Assembly (NCBI RefSeq): GCF_000875755.1
Contig: NZ_CP007520.1
Span: forward strand, 372,001 to 436,000
Direction of reading: 5' to 3'
DNA from: Mycoplasma yeatsii GM274B
Lineage (GTDB): Bacteria; Bacillota_I; Bacilli_A; Mycoplasmatales; Mycoplasmataceae
DNA length: 64,000 nucleotides
Shown: positions 1-11,900 of the stretch, piece by piece
Numbering within the stretch: the stretch's first letter is position 1
How the letters are laid out: every line of letters starts with the position of its first letter
Made by a program: the position numbers and the translations under genes
Notes under the pieces: generated by a model
The model's database searches: none
Told to the model about the DNA's origin: nothing
The model's input: only the letters and a program-made list of their open reading frames with translations

Positions 1-1119
1 GATCCATTAATTGATTGTAAAAATTGTAGAAGTAGATGAAGAGCTGATAAATTAATTGAAGAATTTGATCCATCAGTAAATGCTGGAAGTATGGATAATA
101 TTCAATTAGAAGAATTTATTAGTAAACATAAAATTGCTTGTGCTAAATGTAATAAAACTGATTTTACATCAATTAGACAGTTTGCTTTAATGTTTAAAAC
201 TAGTCAAGGTGTTATAGAAGATGAATCTTCAACTGTTTATTTAAGACCAGAAACTGCACAAGGTATTTTTATTAATTTTAAAAATGCACAAAGAAGTACT
301 AGAAGAAAATTACCATTTGGAATAGGTCAAATCGGTAAATCATTTAGAAATGAAATTACTCCTGGAAATTTCATTTTCAGAACAAGAGAATTTGAACAAA
401 TGGAATTAGAATTTTTCTTTGATCCAATTGATAGTACTGATTGATTTAAATACTGAAGTGAACAAGTTGAGAAATTTTTAGTTGAAAAAATAAAATTTGA
501 TAAACAAAATTACAGAATAAGAGAACATGAAAAAGATGAATTAGCTCACTATTCAAAACAAACAAGTGATGTTGAATATAAATTCCCATTTGGTTGAGGA
601 GAATTATGAGGTATTTCTCATCGTGGTGATTTTGATTTAAATGCACACCAACAAGCAACAGGTGAAGATTTAACAGTTTTAGATTCAACAACTAATAAAA
701 AAGTTCTTCCACATGTTATAGAGCCAAGTGTTGGTGTTGAAAGAATGATGTTAGCTGTATTTTGAGAATCATTTAACATTGAACAATTAGATGAAAATAA
801 CTCAAGAGTTGTTATGAAATTACCTTACACTTTAGTTCCTTATCAAGTTGCTGTTACACCTTTATCAAAACAGTTAAATGATAATGCTAAAGAATTATTT
901 AATGAATTATTACAAGATTTCGATGCAACTTATGATGATACAGGAAACATTGGAAAACGTTATAGACGTCAAGATGCAATTGGAACACCATTTGTCATTA
1001 CTTATGATTTTGAAAGTTTAGAAGATCAAAAAGTAACAGTTAGAAATAGAGATACAATGCAACAAACAAGAGTTGCTATAAAAGATTTAAAACAATTTTT
1101 AAATGAACAATTTAAATAA
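1..1119 (+). CDS. glyS: Glycyl-tRNA synthetase, 3' part (partial at window edge)
   Basis: Class II glycyl-tRNA synthetase, charging tRNA-Gly in the cytoplasm. The reading frame is open from base 1, so the start codon lies before the window; 372 codons are visible. Class II motif 2 is seen around residues 105-130 ([16 protein letters not shown] followed by [10 protein letters not shown]) and motif 3 near the end ([18 protein letters not shown]). The C-terminal anticodon-binding domain follows (residues about 270-372). The single-chain alpha2 form is usual in Firmicutes relatives and mollicutes. TGA codons are read as Trp at several conserved positions. The gene ends 39 bases before the dnaG start, suggesting co-transcription. 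Confidence 0.93.
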
Positions 1120-1158
1120 AAACTTAACAATCAGTTAAATATAGGGGTGGTTTGGCAA

Positions 1159-2976
1159 ATGAAAATGTTATCAAATCAAAAAATAGATGATATTGTAAAT
1201 AAAGTTGATATCGTTTCTATAATTTCTTCGTATGTTAATTTAGTTAAAAAAGGAAGAAATTATATGTGCATTTGTCCTTTTCATGATGATTCAAACCCTT
1301 CTTTAACAATTTCACCTGAAAAAAGAATTTATAAATGTTTTAGTTGTGGTGCTAGTGGAAATGTAATTAATTTCGTAAAAGAGTATGAAAAAATAGATTT
1401 CATTTCTGCAGTTAAAAAAATTTGTGATATTTCAAATATAGAATTAGAAGAATTAAAAGATTATAAAACTCCTAAAATAGATCCTGAAATAGAAATGATT
1501 TTTAAAATCAATAATGAAGCTAATGAAATTTTTAAAGTAACGTTATTTTCTAGTTTAGGCCAAGATGCAATAAAATATTTAAATCAAAGAAATATTTCAC
1601 TTGATGAAATTAAGAAATTTGAAATTGGATTTGCTTCTAAAAAAACTAATTTAGTTCAAAAATTATTAGAAAAAGGTTATTCAGCTTTAGATATTGAAAA
1701 AGCAGGTCTAGGAATAATTGAAAAAGAATTTACAAAAGATTATTTTGTTGATAGAATTATTTTTCCTATCAAAGATGAAGAAAATAACATTATAGGTTTT
1801 AGTGCAAGAAGTTATACAAGTGGTGTTGAACCTAAATATTTAAACAGTAAAGAAAATAAAGTTTTTAAAAAATCTAAACTTGCATACAACGTTTCTACAG
1901 CATTAAAATCAAGCCGAATGAATAAAAAAATTATTGTTTTAGAAGGATTTATGGATGTTATTGCTCTTTGTAGAATTCAAATCAATAATGCTATTGCAAT
2001 AATGGGAACCAGTTTAAGTCAGCATCATATTCAAATATTTAAAAAACACAACTTAGATGTTTTGATGTTTTTAGATGGAGATAAACCTGGAGTTAAAGCT
2101 AATCTAAAAGCTAGTCAAGAATTATTAAAATCAGGATTAAATATCTATATAGTTAACAACCAAACTAATCAAGATCCAGATGAATTAATTAATTCAAATA
2201 AAATTGATTATGTAAAAAATATTATAGATAATGCTGTTCATCCAATAGATTATGCTATTGATAAGTTATGAGAATTTACTAATAAAAACGATCCGATTGA
2301 AGTTGAAAATTTTATAAAACAAATTTATCAATTTTCAAGATTAATAAAAAGTGATGTTTTAAAAGAAATGGCTATTAACAAGGTTTGCAAAAAAACTAAT
2401 TTATCTTTAGACACTATTAAAAGTATTTGACAAATTAATGTAAAACAAAATGATAGTCACGTTGTTAAAAACTCACAAACAAATAAAAATAATATTATAA
2501 TCAACAAGAAACAAAATAATATTATTAGCAAAAAAGACATATATGCAAAACAAGCATTAATGGCAGAAGAAAAAATCTTTGTTTCTTTATTACATAGTGA
2601 TGAATTTATAAATGAAATAAATTTTAATATTGATAAAATGATAAATCCAGACATTAAACATGCAACAAGTACTTTAATTAGTCTTTATAATTCAGATATA
2701 TATAAAGGTCACAATGCAAGACAAGCACTAGATTTATTAAAAGAATACAATATTTTAGACTTTAATGAAAAACAAGAAAAAATAATCAACGATGATATGT
2801 TAATGAAACCGATTAAGAAAAAAGGTTTAGAAGATGCTTTTGCAAAAATAGAATCTTTTAGAACTTTGCTTCAAGTTGAAGAATTAAAAGAAAAAATGCA
2901 TAAAGCAAGCACAGATGATAAAAAGAAAATTTACGCAAGCATTCAAAGGCTTGTTAAAAGTAATAAGAGGGGCTAA
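1159..2976 (+). CDS. dnaG: DNA primase
   Basis: Synthesises RNA primers for DNA replication. The N-terminal CHC2 zinc finger is visible (C37, C39-P-F-H, then KCFSCG), followed by the Toprim core with EGFMDVIA and LDGDKPG. The frame crosses TGA codons at 2269 and 2428 and gives 605 residues, the usual DnaG length. I chose ATG 1159 because an AGGGG ribosome site sits at 1143-1147; an upstream in-frame GTG at 1147 overlaps that site, and ATG 1165 is an alternative. The last codons overlap the ribosome site of rpoD, three bases downstream, giving the classical dnaG-rpoD pair of the macromolecular synthesis operon. Confidence 0.95.
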
Positions 2977-2979
2977 ACG

Positions 2980-4413
2980 ATGTTGAAATTTAATAACAAA
3001 TCAGAATTAAAAAAGATAACTTCAATTCAAGATTTTATAAACTATACTCTAGATTTTGCTAAAAAAAATGATAACACTATTTCATCAGAAGATGTACAAC
3101 AAACATTTACAAATATTTTTCCTAACGCAAGTGATAATGAGTATGAAAAACTATTAGAATTATTCCAAAGCAAAGGAATTGTTTTTAGTGATTTATTAGA
3201 AGATGAAGAAGAGTTAGATTTAGAATTAAATGATATTGATGAAGAGTATGAAGAAGAAGATCTAGATAACGATGATGAAGAATTAATGACTCGTTTTCAA
3301 AGTGCTAAAAAAGATGCACTAAGAGGTAAAAAAACAGCCAGAACTTCAACTCATATGAAGTATAGAGTAGGTGGAATTAGTAACGAAACTAAGATCCAAG
3401 ATATCATTAAAACTTACTTTTACAAAATTGGACAAGCTCCTATTTTAACTAAAGAACAAGAAATAACTTATGCGAAAATGATTAATTCATCTGATCCTGA
3501 AGAAGTTAAAGAAGGAAGAGATAAACTAATTGAATCTAACTTAAAATTAGTTATTTCAGTTGCCAGAAAACACTTAAACCGTGGATTAGATTTTGCTGAT
3601 TTAATTGAAGAAGGAAACATCGGTTTAATGAAAGCTGTTGATAAATTTGAATACGAAAAAGGATTTAAATTCTCAACTTATGCAACTTGATGAATTCGTC
3701 AAGCAATAACTCGTGCTATTGCTGATCAAGCAAGAACAATCCGTATTCCAGTTCACATGGTTGAAACAATTAACAAATTAGCAAGAGTTGAAAGACAATT
3801 AACTCAAGAATTAGGTCGTGAACCAAATGCAGAAGAAATTGCTAATAAAATTGGTGAAGGGATGACAGCTGAAAAAGTTGTTGAAATTAAGAAAATATCA
3901 ATTGAACCAGTAAGTTTAGAAAAACCTTTTGGTGATGAAGATGATACTCATTTTGGTGATTTTGTTGAAGATAAAGACATGGTTTCACCAAGTGAATATA
4001 CTGAAAAAGAAGTATTAAAAGAAGTGTTAGAAAAAACATTTGAAGATATGCCACCAAGAGAAGAAAAAGTTATTAGAATGCGTTATGGAATTGCCCCAAC
4101 TAAATTAAGAACTTTATTAAGATTAGCTGAAGAATGTAACGATCCTGAATTTCAAAAATTAAAAGAAACTGTTGAAGAATTAGATATTCATCTAGACACT
4201 CCTATTCAAAAAGTTAGAACATTTAAAAATAAAGTTATTAACACAGCTTTAAGTAAATATGATTCACCAAAAACTTTAGAAGAAGTTGGAAAAGAATTAT
4301 CTGTTACAAGAGAAAGAATTAGACAAATAGAAGCTAAAACTATTAGAAGATTCAAACAACCTTCATCAAGTAATAAATCAGGTAGAACTTTAAAAGAATT
4401 CTATAAAGGTTAA
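2980..4413 (+). CDS. rpoD: Primary RNA polymerase sigma factor (sigma-70/SigA)
   Basis: Housekeeping sigma factor of 477 residues. An acidic stretch at about residues 78-108 (many E/D) stands in for region 1.1. Region 2 is nearly canonical: [27 protein letters not shown], written here in two parts, with the paired tryptophans (residues 237-238) both encoded by TGA. It is followed by [22 protein letters not shown] of regions 2.4/3.0. The region 4.2 helix-turn-helix is at the C-terminus ([18 protein letters not shown]). The ribosome site AGAGGGG lies inside the end of dnaG. Extended -10 elements (TGnTATAAT) seen across this window fit recognition by region 3.0. Confidence 0.97.
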
Positions 4414-4415
4414 TT

Positions 4416-5093
4416 ATGATTAGTAAGAGATTAAAATCTGTTTCTTTATTAATTGATAATGCTAATGTAGTTGCTGATATTGGAACTGATCATGCATATT
4501 TACCAATTTATTTAGTTAAAAATAATAAAGCTAAAAAAGTTTATGCTTGTGATTTAAATAAAAAACCACTTCAATCAGCAAAAGAAAATATTTCAAAATT
4601 TGGTTTTGATAGCCAAATTTTTACAATTTTAAGTAACGGACTAGAATTTGTATCAAATGAATCAATTGAAAATATTGATATAGTTACTATCTGTGGATTA
4701 GGTTCTCAAACTATTTTAGATATATTATCAAAAGATCATAAAAAAATTTCAAAATATATAATTTGTTCTAATACTCAAATTTCTCAAATTAGAAAATGAA
4801 CAGTTGATAAAGATTTTAAAATAACACATGAACAATTTGTTATTGATGACAAACATTGTTATTGAATTGCTGTAGTTGATAAAAATTTAAAATCAGATTT
4901 AAAAGATGATCAATACATTAGATTTGGTGATAAATCATTTTTTATAAAAGATCAAGAATATATAAATTTCTTAAAAAGTGAATCAAACAATTTAAAACGT
5001 ATTTTAAAACAAATTGATGCTTCAAATCCAAGAAGTCAAGAAATACAAGCTCAAATAGATGAAATAGGAGAATATATAAATGTTATTAGTTAA
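4416..5093 (+). CDS. trmK: tRNA (adenine-N1)-methyltransferase TrmK family
   Basis: SAM-dependent methyltransferase expected to methylate N1 of A22 in tRNA (family assignment; COG2384). The 225-residue protein starts MISKRLKSV and carries the SAM-binding motif VADIGTDHAYLPIYLV at about residues 18-33, then the acidic ACDLNKKPL and the catalytic-region ICGLGSQTI. It starts two bases after the rpoD stop and overlaps the next gene by 14 bases. The trmK-Nif3 pairing behind rpoD is common in Firmicutes and supports the call. Confidence 0.88.
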
Positions 5094-5871
5094 TATAACA
5101 AAATATTTAGATAAAAAATTCAATCCTAAAAAAGCAAGTGATTGAGATAATGTTGGTTTTCAAATCTTTAATAAAAAAGCTTTAGATGTAAATTTTAATG
5201 TAAATAAAGTTTTAATTTGTTTAGATCTAACTAATGATTGTTTAGAATATGCTTTAAAAAATAATGTTAATTTAATAATCTCAAGACATCCTTTTATTTT
5301 TGCAGAACTAAAACAAGAAAAACAAAATCCTATTAAAAAAGAAATGATTAAAAAACTAACTAAAAATAACATTGTTGTATTTTCTATTCACACAAATTAT
5401 GATGCTAGTTCAAATCAAAATTTAACTGAAATTATTAATAAAGAAATTGAAATAAAAAAATACAAAAAATATGGTTATGAAAATGAATCTAATATTTTTT
5501 ATCTTAAAAAAGAAATTAAAATTGAAGATCTAATTCAATCATTAGCAAAAATATTTAATTCGGAATCAGTTAGATTTAATTCAAATATTGATTTAAATTC
5601 AAAAACAAATCAAATCTATATCACAACTGGATCTGGAGCTTCTACTATGGTGTATAACGCATTAAAAAATTGTGTTTTTATAACAGGTGAAGTAAAATGA
5701 AATGAGTGAATATATGCAAATGATAATAATGTTTGTTTAATTGAACTAGGTCATTATATGGAAAATTATTTTGTTGATGATATTAAAGATAAATTAGCTA
5801 ATAAATTTAATGATCTTGAAATTTTAACTTATGATATAAACAACCAATTTATTACTAGAAAGAAGGTGTAA
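5080..5871 (+). CDS. Nif3-like dinuclear metal centre protein
   Basis: Nif3/YqfO family protein of 263 residues, with a family fold that binds two metal ions; the cellular function is unsettled. Visible features are the N-terminal SDWDNVGFQI (W by TGA), LICLDLT, and NLIISRHPFIF, which replaces the usual HHP metal-ligand motif with RHP. The C-terminal part has a GSGAS loop (TTGSGASTM), an ITGEVKW motif and a conserved late His (LGHYMEN). The start ATG 5080 lies inside trmK, with AGGAG at 5066-5070. The short length shows that the middle insertion domain of some family members is absent. Confidence 0.85.
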
Positions 5872-5873
5872 TT

Positions 5874-7244
5874 ATGAAATTTACAGATTTTGGATTCAAA
5901 AAATATATTAATGATACTTTAGAGCAAATTGAGTTTATTTATCCAACTTCTATTCAACAAAAAGTAATTCCATTATTTAAAAAATATCAAAACGTAATTG
6001 CTTTAGCTCATACTGGAACAGGTAAAACTCATAGTTTTTTATTACCTATATTAAATAATTTAGATTTAACTGTTTCTAGAGAAAAAAGTTATGTTCAAGC
6101 TGTAATAGTTACACCAACTAGAGAATTAGCAAAACAAATTTATGAAAATGTAAGAGTTTTTTCTAAAAACAATCCTGATTTAAGTTGTAGTATGTTTATT
6201 GGTGGAGATGATATTAATAAAAGCATTGAACAACTAGAAAAAGTTCAGCCTCAAATTGTAGTAGGAACACCAACTAGATTAAAAGAATTATATGATCAAA
6301 ACAAATTAAGATTAACTACTGCTAAATATGTAGTTATTGATGAATGTGATATGATTTTTGATCTAGGGTTTATTGAAGATGTAGATTATTTAATGTCAAA
6401 AATTAATAACAATCCTACAATCGGAATTTTTAGTGCAACAATAAGTGAACAATTAAAAATATTTGCTAAAAAATATGTACAAAATGCTAGTTTTATTGAT
6501 GATTCAAACAATAAATTATCGTCAAATAATGTAAAACATATTTTAATTGATACTAAAAATCGTGAAACTGAAGAAAGCTTAACTAAAATTATTAACTCTA
6601 TAAATCCGTTTTTATGTTTAATCTTTGTTAATCAAAAAGAAGAAGTTAAAAATATTGTAAATATATTAAGAAAAAATAATATTACTAGAGTTGGTGAAAT
6701 TCACGGTGATCTTCAACCAAGAACTAGAATGGCTATGCTTAAAAAAATTAAAAATCATGAATACAATTATGTTGTTGCAACTGATGTAGCTAGTCGTGGA
6801 GTTGATATAGAAGGTGTAAGTCATGTTATTTCTATAGATCTACCAAAAGATTTAAGTTATTACATCCACAGATCAGGAAGAACTGGAAGAAATAAATTAA
6901 CTGGTATAAGTTATGTTATTTTTAATGCTAAAAACAAAGATAAAATTGATGAATTAACTAAAAAAGGAATTGAATTTGAAATTCAAAAATTAATAGATAA
7001 TCAACTAGTTGATATTACAGTTAGAAAACAAGTTAAAAAAACTACTTATAAAGAATTAGATCCTGAATCTAAAAAAATCATAAGTAAATATCAAAATAAA
7101 AAAGTTAAACCAGGATATAGAAAAAAAAGAAAACAAGAATTAGAAAAAATTAAAAGCAAAATCAGACGTAAACATATTAAAGAAAGCATTGAAAAAATTA
7201 AAAAAGAAAAATATAAGAAAAGAAGACAAGAATTATTTGATTAA
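5874..7244 (+). CDS. DEAD-box ATP-dependent RNA helicase
   Basis: RNA helicase of 456 residues, probably acting in RNA decay or ribosome assembly. Motifs in order: the Q motif region (FIYPTSIQQKVIP), motif I AHTGTGKT, Ia PTRELA, motif II DECD (instead of DEAD), motif III SAT, and motif VI HRSGRTGR. A strongly basic tail rich in K/R follows (from about residue 385), which could bind RNA. It has no TGA codons. The start is two bases after the Nif3 stop, with AGAAGGTG as the ribosome site. It resembles CshA/CshB proteins, but I cannot choose between them. Confidence 0.93.
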   Translation: MKFTDFGFKKYINDTLEQIEFIYPTSIQQKVIPLFKKYQNVIALAHTGTGKTHSFLLPILNNLDLTVSREKSYVQAVIVTPTRELAKQIYENVRVFSKNNPDLSCSMFIGGDDINKSIEQLEKVQPQIVVGTPTRLKELYDQNKLRLTTAKYVVIDECDMIFDLGFIEDVDYLMSKINNNPTIGIFSATISEQLKIFAKKYVQNASFIDDSNNKLSSNNVKHILIDTKNRETEESLTKIINSINPFLCLIFVNQKEEVKNIVNILRKNNITRVGEIHGDLQPRTRMAMLKKIKNHEYNYVVATDVASRGVDIEGVSHVISIDLPKDLSYYIHRSGRTGRNKLTGISYVIFNAKNKDKIDELTKKGIEFEIQKLIDNQLVDITVRKQVKKTTYKELDPESKKIISKYQNKKVKPGYRKKRKQELEKIKSKIRRKHIKESIEKIKKEKYKKRRQELFD

Positions 7245-7257
7245 TCAAATAATTCTT
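7228..7257 (+). terminator. Perfect 30-base palindrome ending the dnaG-rpoD-helicase run
   Basis: Fifteen bases are followed immediately by their exact reverse complement, centred on the stop codon of the helicase gene, then TATTTTATAATTT. A hairpin with a 4-base loop would have about 13 A/U-rich pairs. The U-tract is weak, so termination may be partial. Confidence 0.55.
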
Positions 7258-7282
7258 ATTTTATAATTTATAATATATTACA

Positions 7283-7311
7283 TTGAAAGCTAAATTTACA
7301 ATGCATATAAT
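7283..7311 (+). promoter_or_regulatory. Sigma-70 promoter for the YitT-type gene
   Basis: TTGAAA at 7283-7288 and TATAAT at 7306-7311 are separated by 17 bases. The ribosome site AGGGGAG and the ATG at 7331 follow. This is one of the best-matching promoters in the window. Confidence 0.65.
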
Positions 7312-7330
7312 GTATTAAAAAGGGGAGCGT

Positions 7331-8866
7331 ATGCAAAGAATAATTTATTCTCAAACTGAAGAAAAAATTAATATGTCAGTTGATGAAATTAATCAATTAA
7401 AACAAACAGAAATATACGAAAAAATCTATAAAAAGAATTTTGAAAAAGAAAAAAGATCAATAAAAAATAGAACATATTTTAGAAGAAATTTTTGAAAAGA
7501 TATTTTAGTTATAACACTAGCGAGTCTTTTAACTACTATTTCAATAGATTATTTTATTTCTTCAACTGGAGATGCTGGGTTATTTCCTGGTGGTCTATCT
7601 AGTTTTGCTCGTTTTTTTGCTATTACTACAGCTAATTTAATTAAAGGTGATCAAGCTAGTAATGTTTTAAATTCATCAAGTTTATTTTTCATATATTTAT
7701 TTTTAATTAATTTCCCTTTATTTATTTTTGGATTTATAAAAGTAGGGTTGAAATTTACTTTAACTTCTATTTTATACATTTTTTTAAGTTTATCTTGAGA
7801 TCAAATTTTAAACATGATTCCTGTTGTTAATCCACGAGAATTTCATGTAATTTCTAACTACAAATTAATTGCTTCAATTCCAGGAGAATGAACTTCAACT
7901 ATTTGAATGTTTGTATTTTCAGTTATTGGTGGAGCTTTTTTAGGAGCTAGTTATTCATTAACTTATACAGTAGGTTCTTCAACTGCTGGAACTGATTTTA
8001 TTAGTTATTATGTTTCTAAAAAATATAATAGACAAATTGGTGCTATTAATATGAAAATTAATTTCATCATCCTAGCTCTTGTGGTTGTTTTAAACACAAT
8101 TAATTTATCAGTTGAACTAATTGATCCAGACATGAAATTATCAACAATAAGAGTTTTAAGTAATGAAAAATTTCAAAATTTATACCAAAAAGCACTTGAA
8201 AGCCAAAAGTTTAGCGAAACCGTAGGAAGCACTTTATATTTACCAAAAGGTTGATTAGCATCGAATCCTATTGATTGAACAAAAGAAGAAATTGCCAGAG
8301 TAATTGCATCTAATGCTAAGTTTACAGATTATGATTCTTCATTAATTTGAACAATTAAATTTAAATTTATTTTCGGCCCTTCATTATTTGCTTCAGGTAT
8401 AGTGATGATTATTCAAGGAATTGTTATTGATAAAATATATCCAAAAAATAAAATAATTACAATTTTAATAAATACTTCAAAACCTGAACAAGTAAAAGAT
8501 TGTTTATTTGAATTAGGATATAGAAATGATATTAATATTATCGAAAATAAAACTGTAAGAAAAAATTCGGCATTAGTAAAACAAAGTGTTGTTATGATTT
8601 CAATTAGTTTGGTTGATTGAAAAACATTAGAAGAAGAAGTTATTCAAACTGATACTAATATGAATATTTCATTTATCAAAACTATGAAAGTAAAAGGACA
8701 GTTTAATTATTCGTTAGATAATGAGAAATTTGAAATGACTTTATACAGAAAAGTTATTGAAAATAAAAAAATAGTTAAAAAAATTGAACATGATTCAATT
8801 GTTATGACTAAAAATAAAATTCTAAAAGATTCAAAAACTAGAAATATAAAAAAATTCAATGCTTAA
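7331..8866 (+). CDS. YitT family multi-pass membrane protein with DUF2179 domain
   Basis: Integral membrane protein of 511 residues and unknown substrate. A charged N-terminal stretch of about 55 residues is followed by hydrophobic segments starting at DILVITLASLLTTISIDYF. The YitT signature region is visible: GAFLGASYSL, then GTDFISYYVSKKYNRQIGAIN. A C-terminal soluble domain begins after about residue 355 and resembles DUF2179 (ITILINTSKPEQVKDCL). The frame crosses eight or more TGA codons. The N- and C-terminal extensions make it longer than the usual 280-300 residues, as in other mollicute members. Confidence 0.75.
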
Positions 8867-8883
8867 AACATTTTCTAAAATGC

Positions 8884-8889
8884 TATAAT
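8884..8889 (+). promoter_or_regulatory. Extended -10 element upstream of secDF
   Basis: TGC-TATAAT at 8881-8889 matches the extended -10 form (TGnTATAAT). No convincing -35 box is present at the right spacing. It lies 77 bases before the secDF start. Confidence 0.5.
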
Positions 8890-8965
8890 ATGTATGTGTT
8901 TTTCTTTAATTTATAAAAACAATTTTAATTAATAAAAATAATAAATAAGTAGAGAGGTGAAAGAT

Positions 8966-11900
8966 GTGAAAAAAAGAGCATTTAATATAAAACAAATATT
9001 ACGTCTATCATCTATATTTTTACTTTTAGCATCTTTAGTTAGTGGTATTGGAGTTTCAACATACAAAGTTGTTGAAAATATTAGTCCTGGTTCAAAATTC
9101 TCAAAAGGATTTGAAGCCATGGTTGGGGTTTTTGATAAATCTAAAAAACCAGATAACGACAAAGGGTTACCTAACGGAATTTCATCTGAAGCCGCTAAAG
9201 CTATAGAACAAAAATTATCACCTTTTTCTAACACTTCAGTTGAAATAGAACAAAGTGGTAAATCACGTGTTTTAGTTAAAGCACCAAAAGCTAATTATAA
9301 TAACAGTCAAGCACTTTTTAAAGAATCTATAGAACGTGTTGGTGGATTGTTCATTTTAGATAAAGATTATAAAGATCTTCTTTTTAATGATGAAATAATG
9401 AAAAAAGCTGGTGTGGATGGAGTTTATAACGACACAAACACATCACAAACACCTATTAAAAATAAATTATCAATTGATGAGTTTTTAGGTAAAGCTAGAG
9501 ACGAATCTTTACAACCTGGTGATACTCAAACAAGAAATGCTCCATTTGTTACTTTTGAGATCAAAGAAGATTACTTAAAAAAATTACTAGGTGTATCAGG
9601 AGATAATAAAGATAATAAAAATAATACTCCAACAGAAATGACAATGATAACTTCAATGGGTAGCGTATTATCTAGATTAAGAAGTTATTATGTTCATATT
9701 GATCAATCAGAATCAAATGCAAACAAAAACAAATTTTTAAACGTTTATTTAAATGAAATAATTAAACAAGTAAGACAATGAATTTCATCAAATGGTGCAC
9801 AAAATTCAGAAACTGCTAATGCATTAATAGATTTATTTGCTATTAATTATAAAATCAAAAATAATACTGGTGAATGAGTAAATGCTAAAGCTAGTTTAGT
9901 AGGAAAAGACATCAAAAAATGATGAAAAAGTGATTCTGAAGGTGGAATTGATGATCTTGTAGATTTAAAACACGTTTTATATGGTCAAAATGATTTAAGA
10001 AATGTAACTAACGTTGCTCAAGATTATGAATTTGAATTTATAAATTCAACAAATAAATATTTATATGATTCAAACTCTAAAGCAGATGATTTTAATGATG
10101 TTGAAAAAGATGGAAAAGGAAAAGGAAAATATTTCGGTCAAATTCAAGCTACATCTGGTGTGCGTTCATTAAGTGGGACTTCTACAATTGGTCCATACTA
10201 TAAAGTTGCTAGTGAAATCATTTCTGTAATGATGAAAGAAGTTTTATTCAGACAAACAACAATTGCCGGTGGAAGTACTGTAGTTAATAAAAACTTAAAA
10301 CAAGATCTTTTTAGAGATCAAGTTTTATTAAATAATAAACAAATTAGTGCTCAACAAAATCAAAGAATTAGTTCTAGAGTTCCAGCACTTGTTACTGATA
10401 AACAAAGTAGTGCAACTAAACTTTACATTCCTGTTGCTAACTATACAATGTCAACACAAATTGTTTCTGATATTGTTCAAACCACTTTAGGATATGAATT
10501 TAAAGTTCTATCAATAGAAGAAAATGATGAAGAAATAACTCCAGTAATGTTGTATGTAACAATAGTGTTCTTAGCAATTCTATCGTTAGCTGTAATGATA
10601 TTTATGGTATTTGCATATAGATTATTAGGATTATTTGCAATTATAATTGCAGCAATTTCTGGCTCTTTAACACTGTTATTACCTATTGTGTTTTCTATCA
10701 CAGTTGGCCCAGAAATACTAACTCTATTATTTATTAGTGTTGGACTTGTATTAGATACTTGTATTATTTATTTTGAAGCATTCAAGAAAAATATTCACGC
10801 TGAAAAACGATCTCCTGAATCATCATTTAACATTAGTAATAAAGATACTTTAACAATCTTATTAGATGCATCATTTATTATATTAATTCCTAACATTTTA
10901 TTATTCATTTTAGGAAGTGGTGCTTTAAAAAGTATAGCTACAATTGGAGTTATTAGTATATTATTTGTAATTGTATTTGCAATTATTACTTTACGTATAT
11001 TAACTTGATTATCAATAAAAGCTAAATTATTTACTAATTATCCTTGATTATTACCTTTCAACACTCAAAGAAACTATGAATCAAGTTTATTAAATGATAT
11101 TAGAGTAAGTTATTACAATTCTAAGATTGAAAACTTAAACTCAAAAGAAAAATTAACTGCTAAAGATTTAGCTAAATTAAAACAAGCCAAAGATAAATAT
11201 AATTTCTACAAAGATCTTGAACAAAAAATCATTGCACAAAGAAAAGATAAAAAACTTAAAAAAGATGCAATTCAAATTTCAACTATTAATCAAAAAATTG
11301 CAAAAATTGTTAAAAGAACTAAAAATAATAAATTCTTTAGTTTCTTTGCAAAATCAAGAATTAAAGATTTAGAAATTAAAAGAGATCTAATCTTAGCTGA
11401 ATTAAATACTCAATCAACAAAAGAAGAATTATCAACTTTAAAAAATAGATCAAACCAGAGAAAAATATTTAATGTAAATAAAATCTTTTCTATATTCTTT
11501 ATGATCTTTATGATTTTAGGAATAAGTTTAGGATTCTCAGTTGGTCCAAACTATAACGTAAGTTTTGGAAATAGCGTTTCAGTTACAATGTATGGAAACC
11601 AAATTGATGATATTTACAACAGGCTTGATTCTATTTTCTTACAATATCAAAGTACTGAAACTAGCAACGGTAATGTTAACCGTGCAAACAGAATCAGACA
11701 AATGGGTAAAGTACTAGTAGATTACAAACTACAAGAAGATAATTTTATTAGTAGAACTGAATTTAATAATAGAAGTTATGATGAATTAACAAATTCAGAA
11801 AAATACAGATGATCTGCATTTGTAACTTCTGGAGTATTTAAAAAAATCTTTGATGATAGATACTTTGATTTATGAAATTCAAGAAGTTCAAGCCCATCAA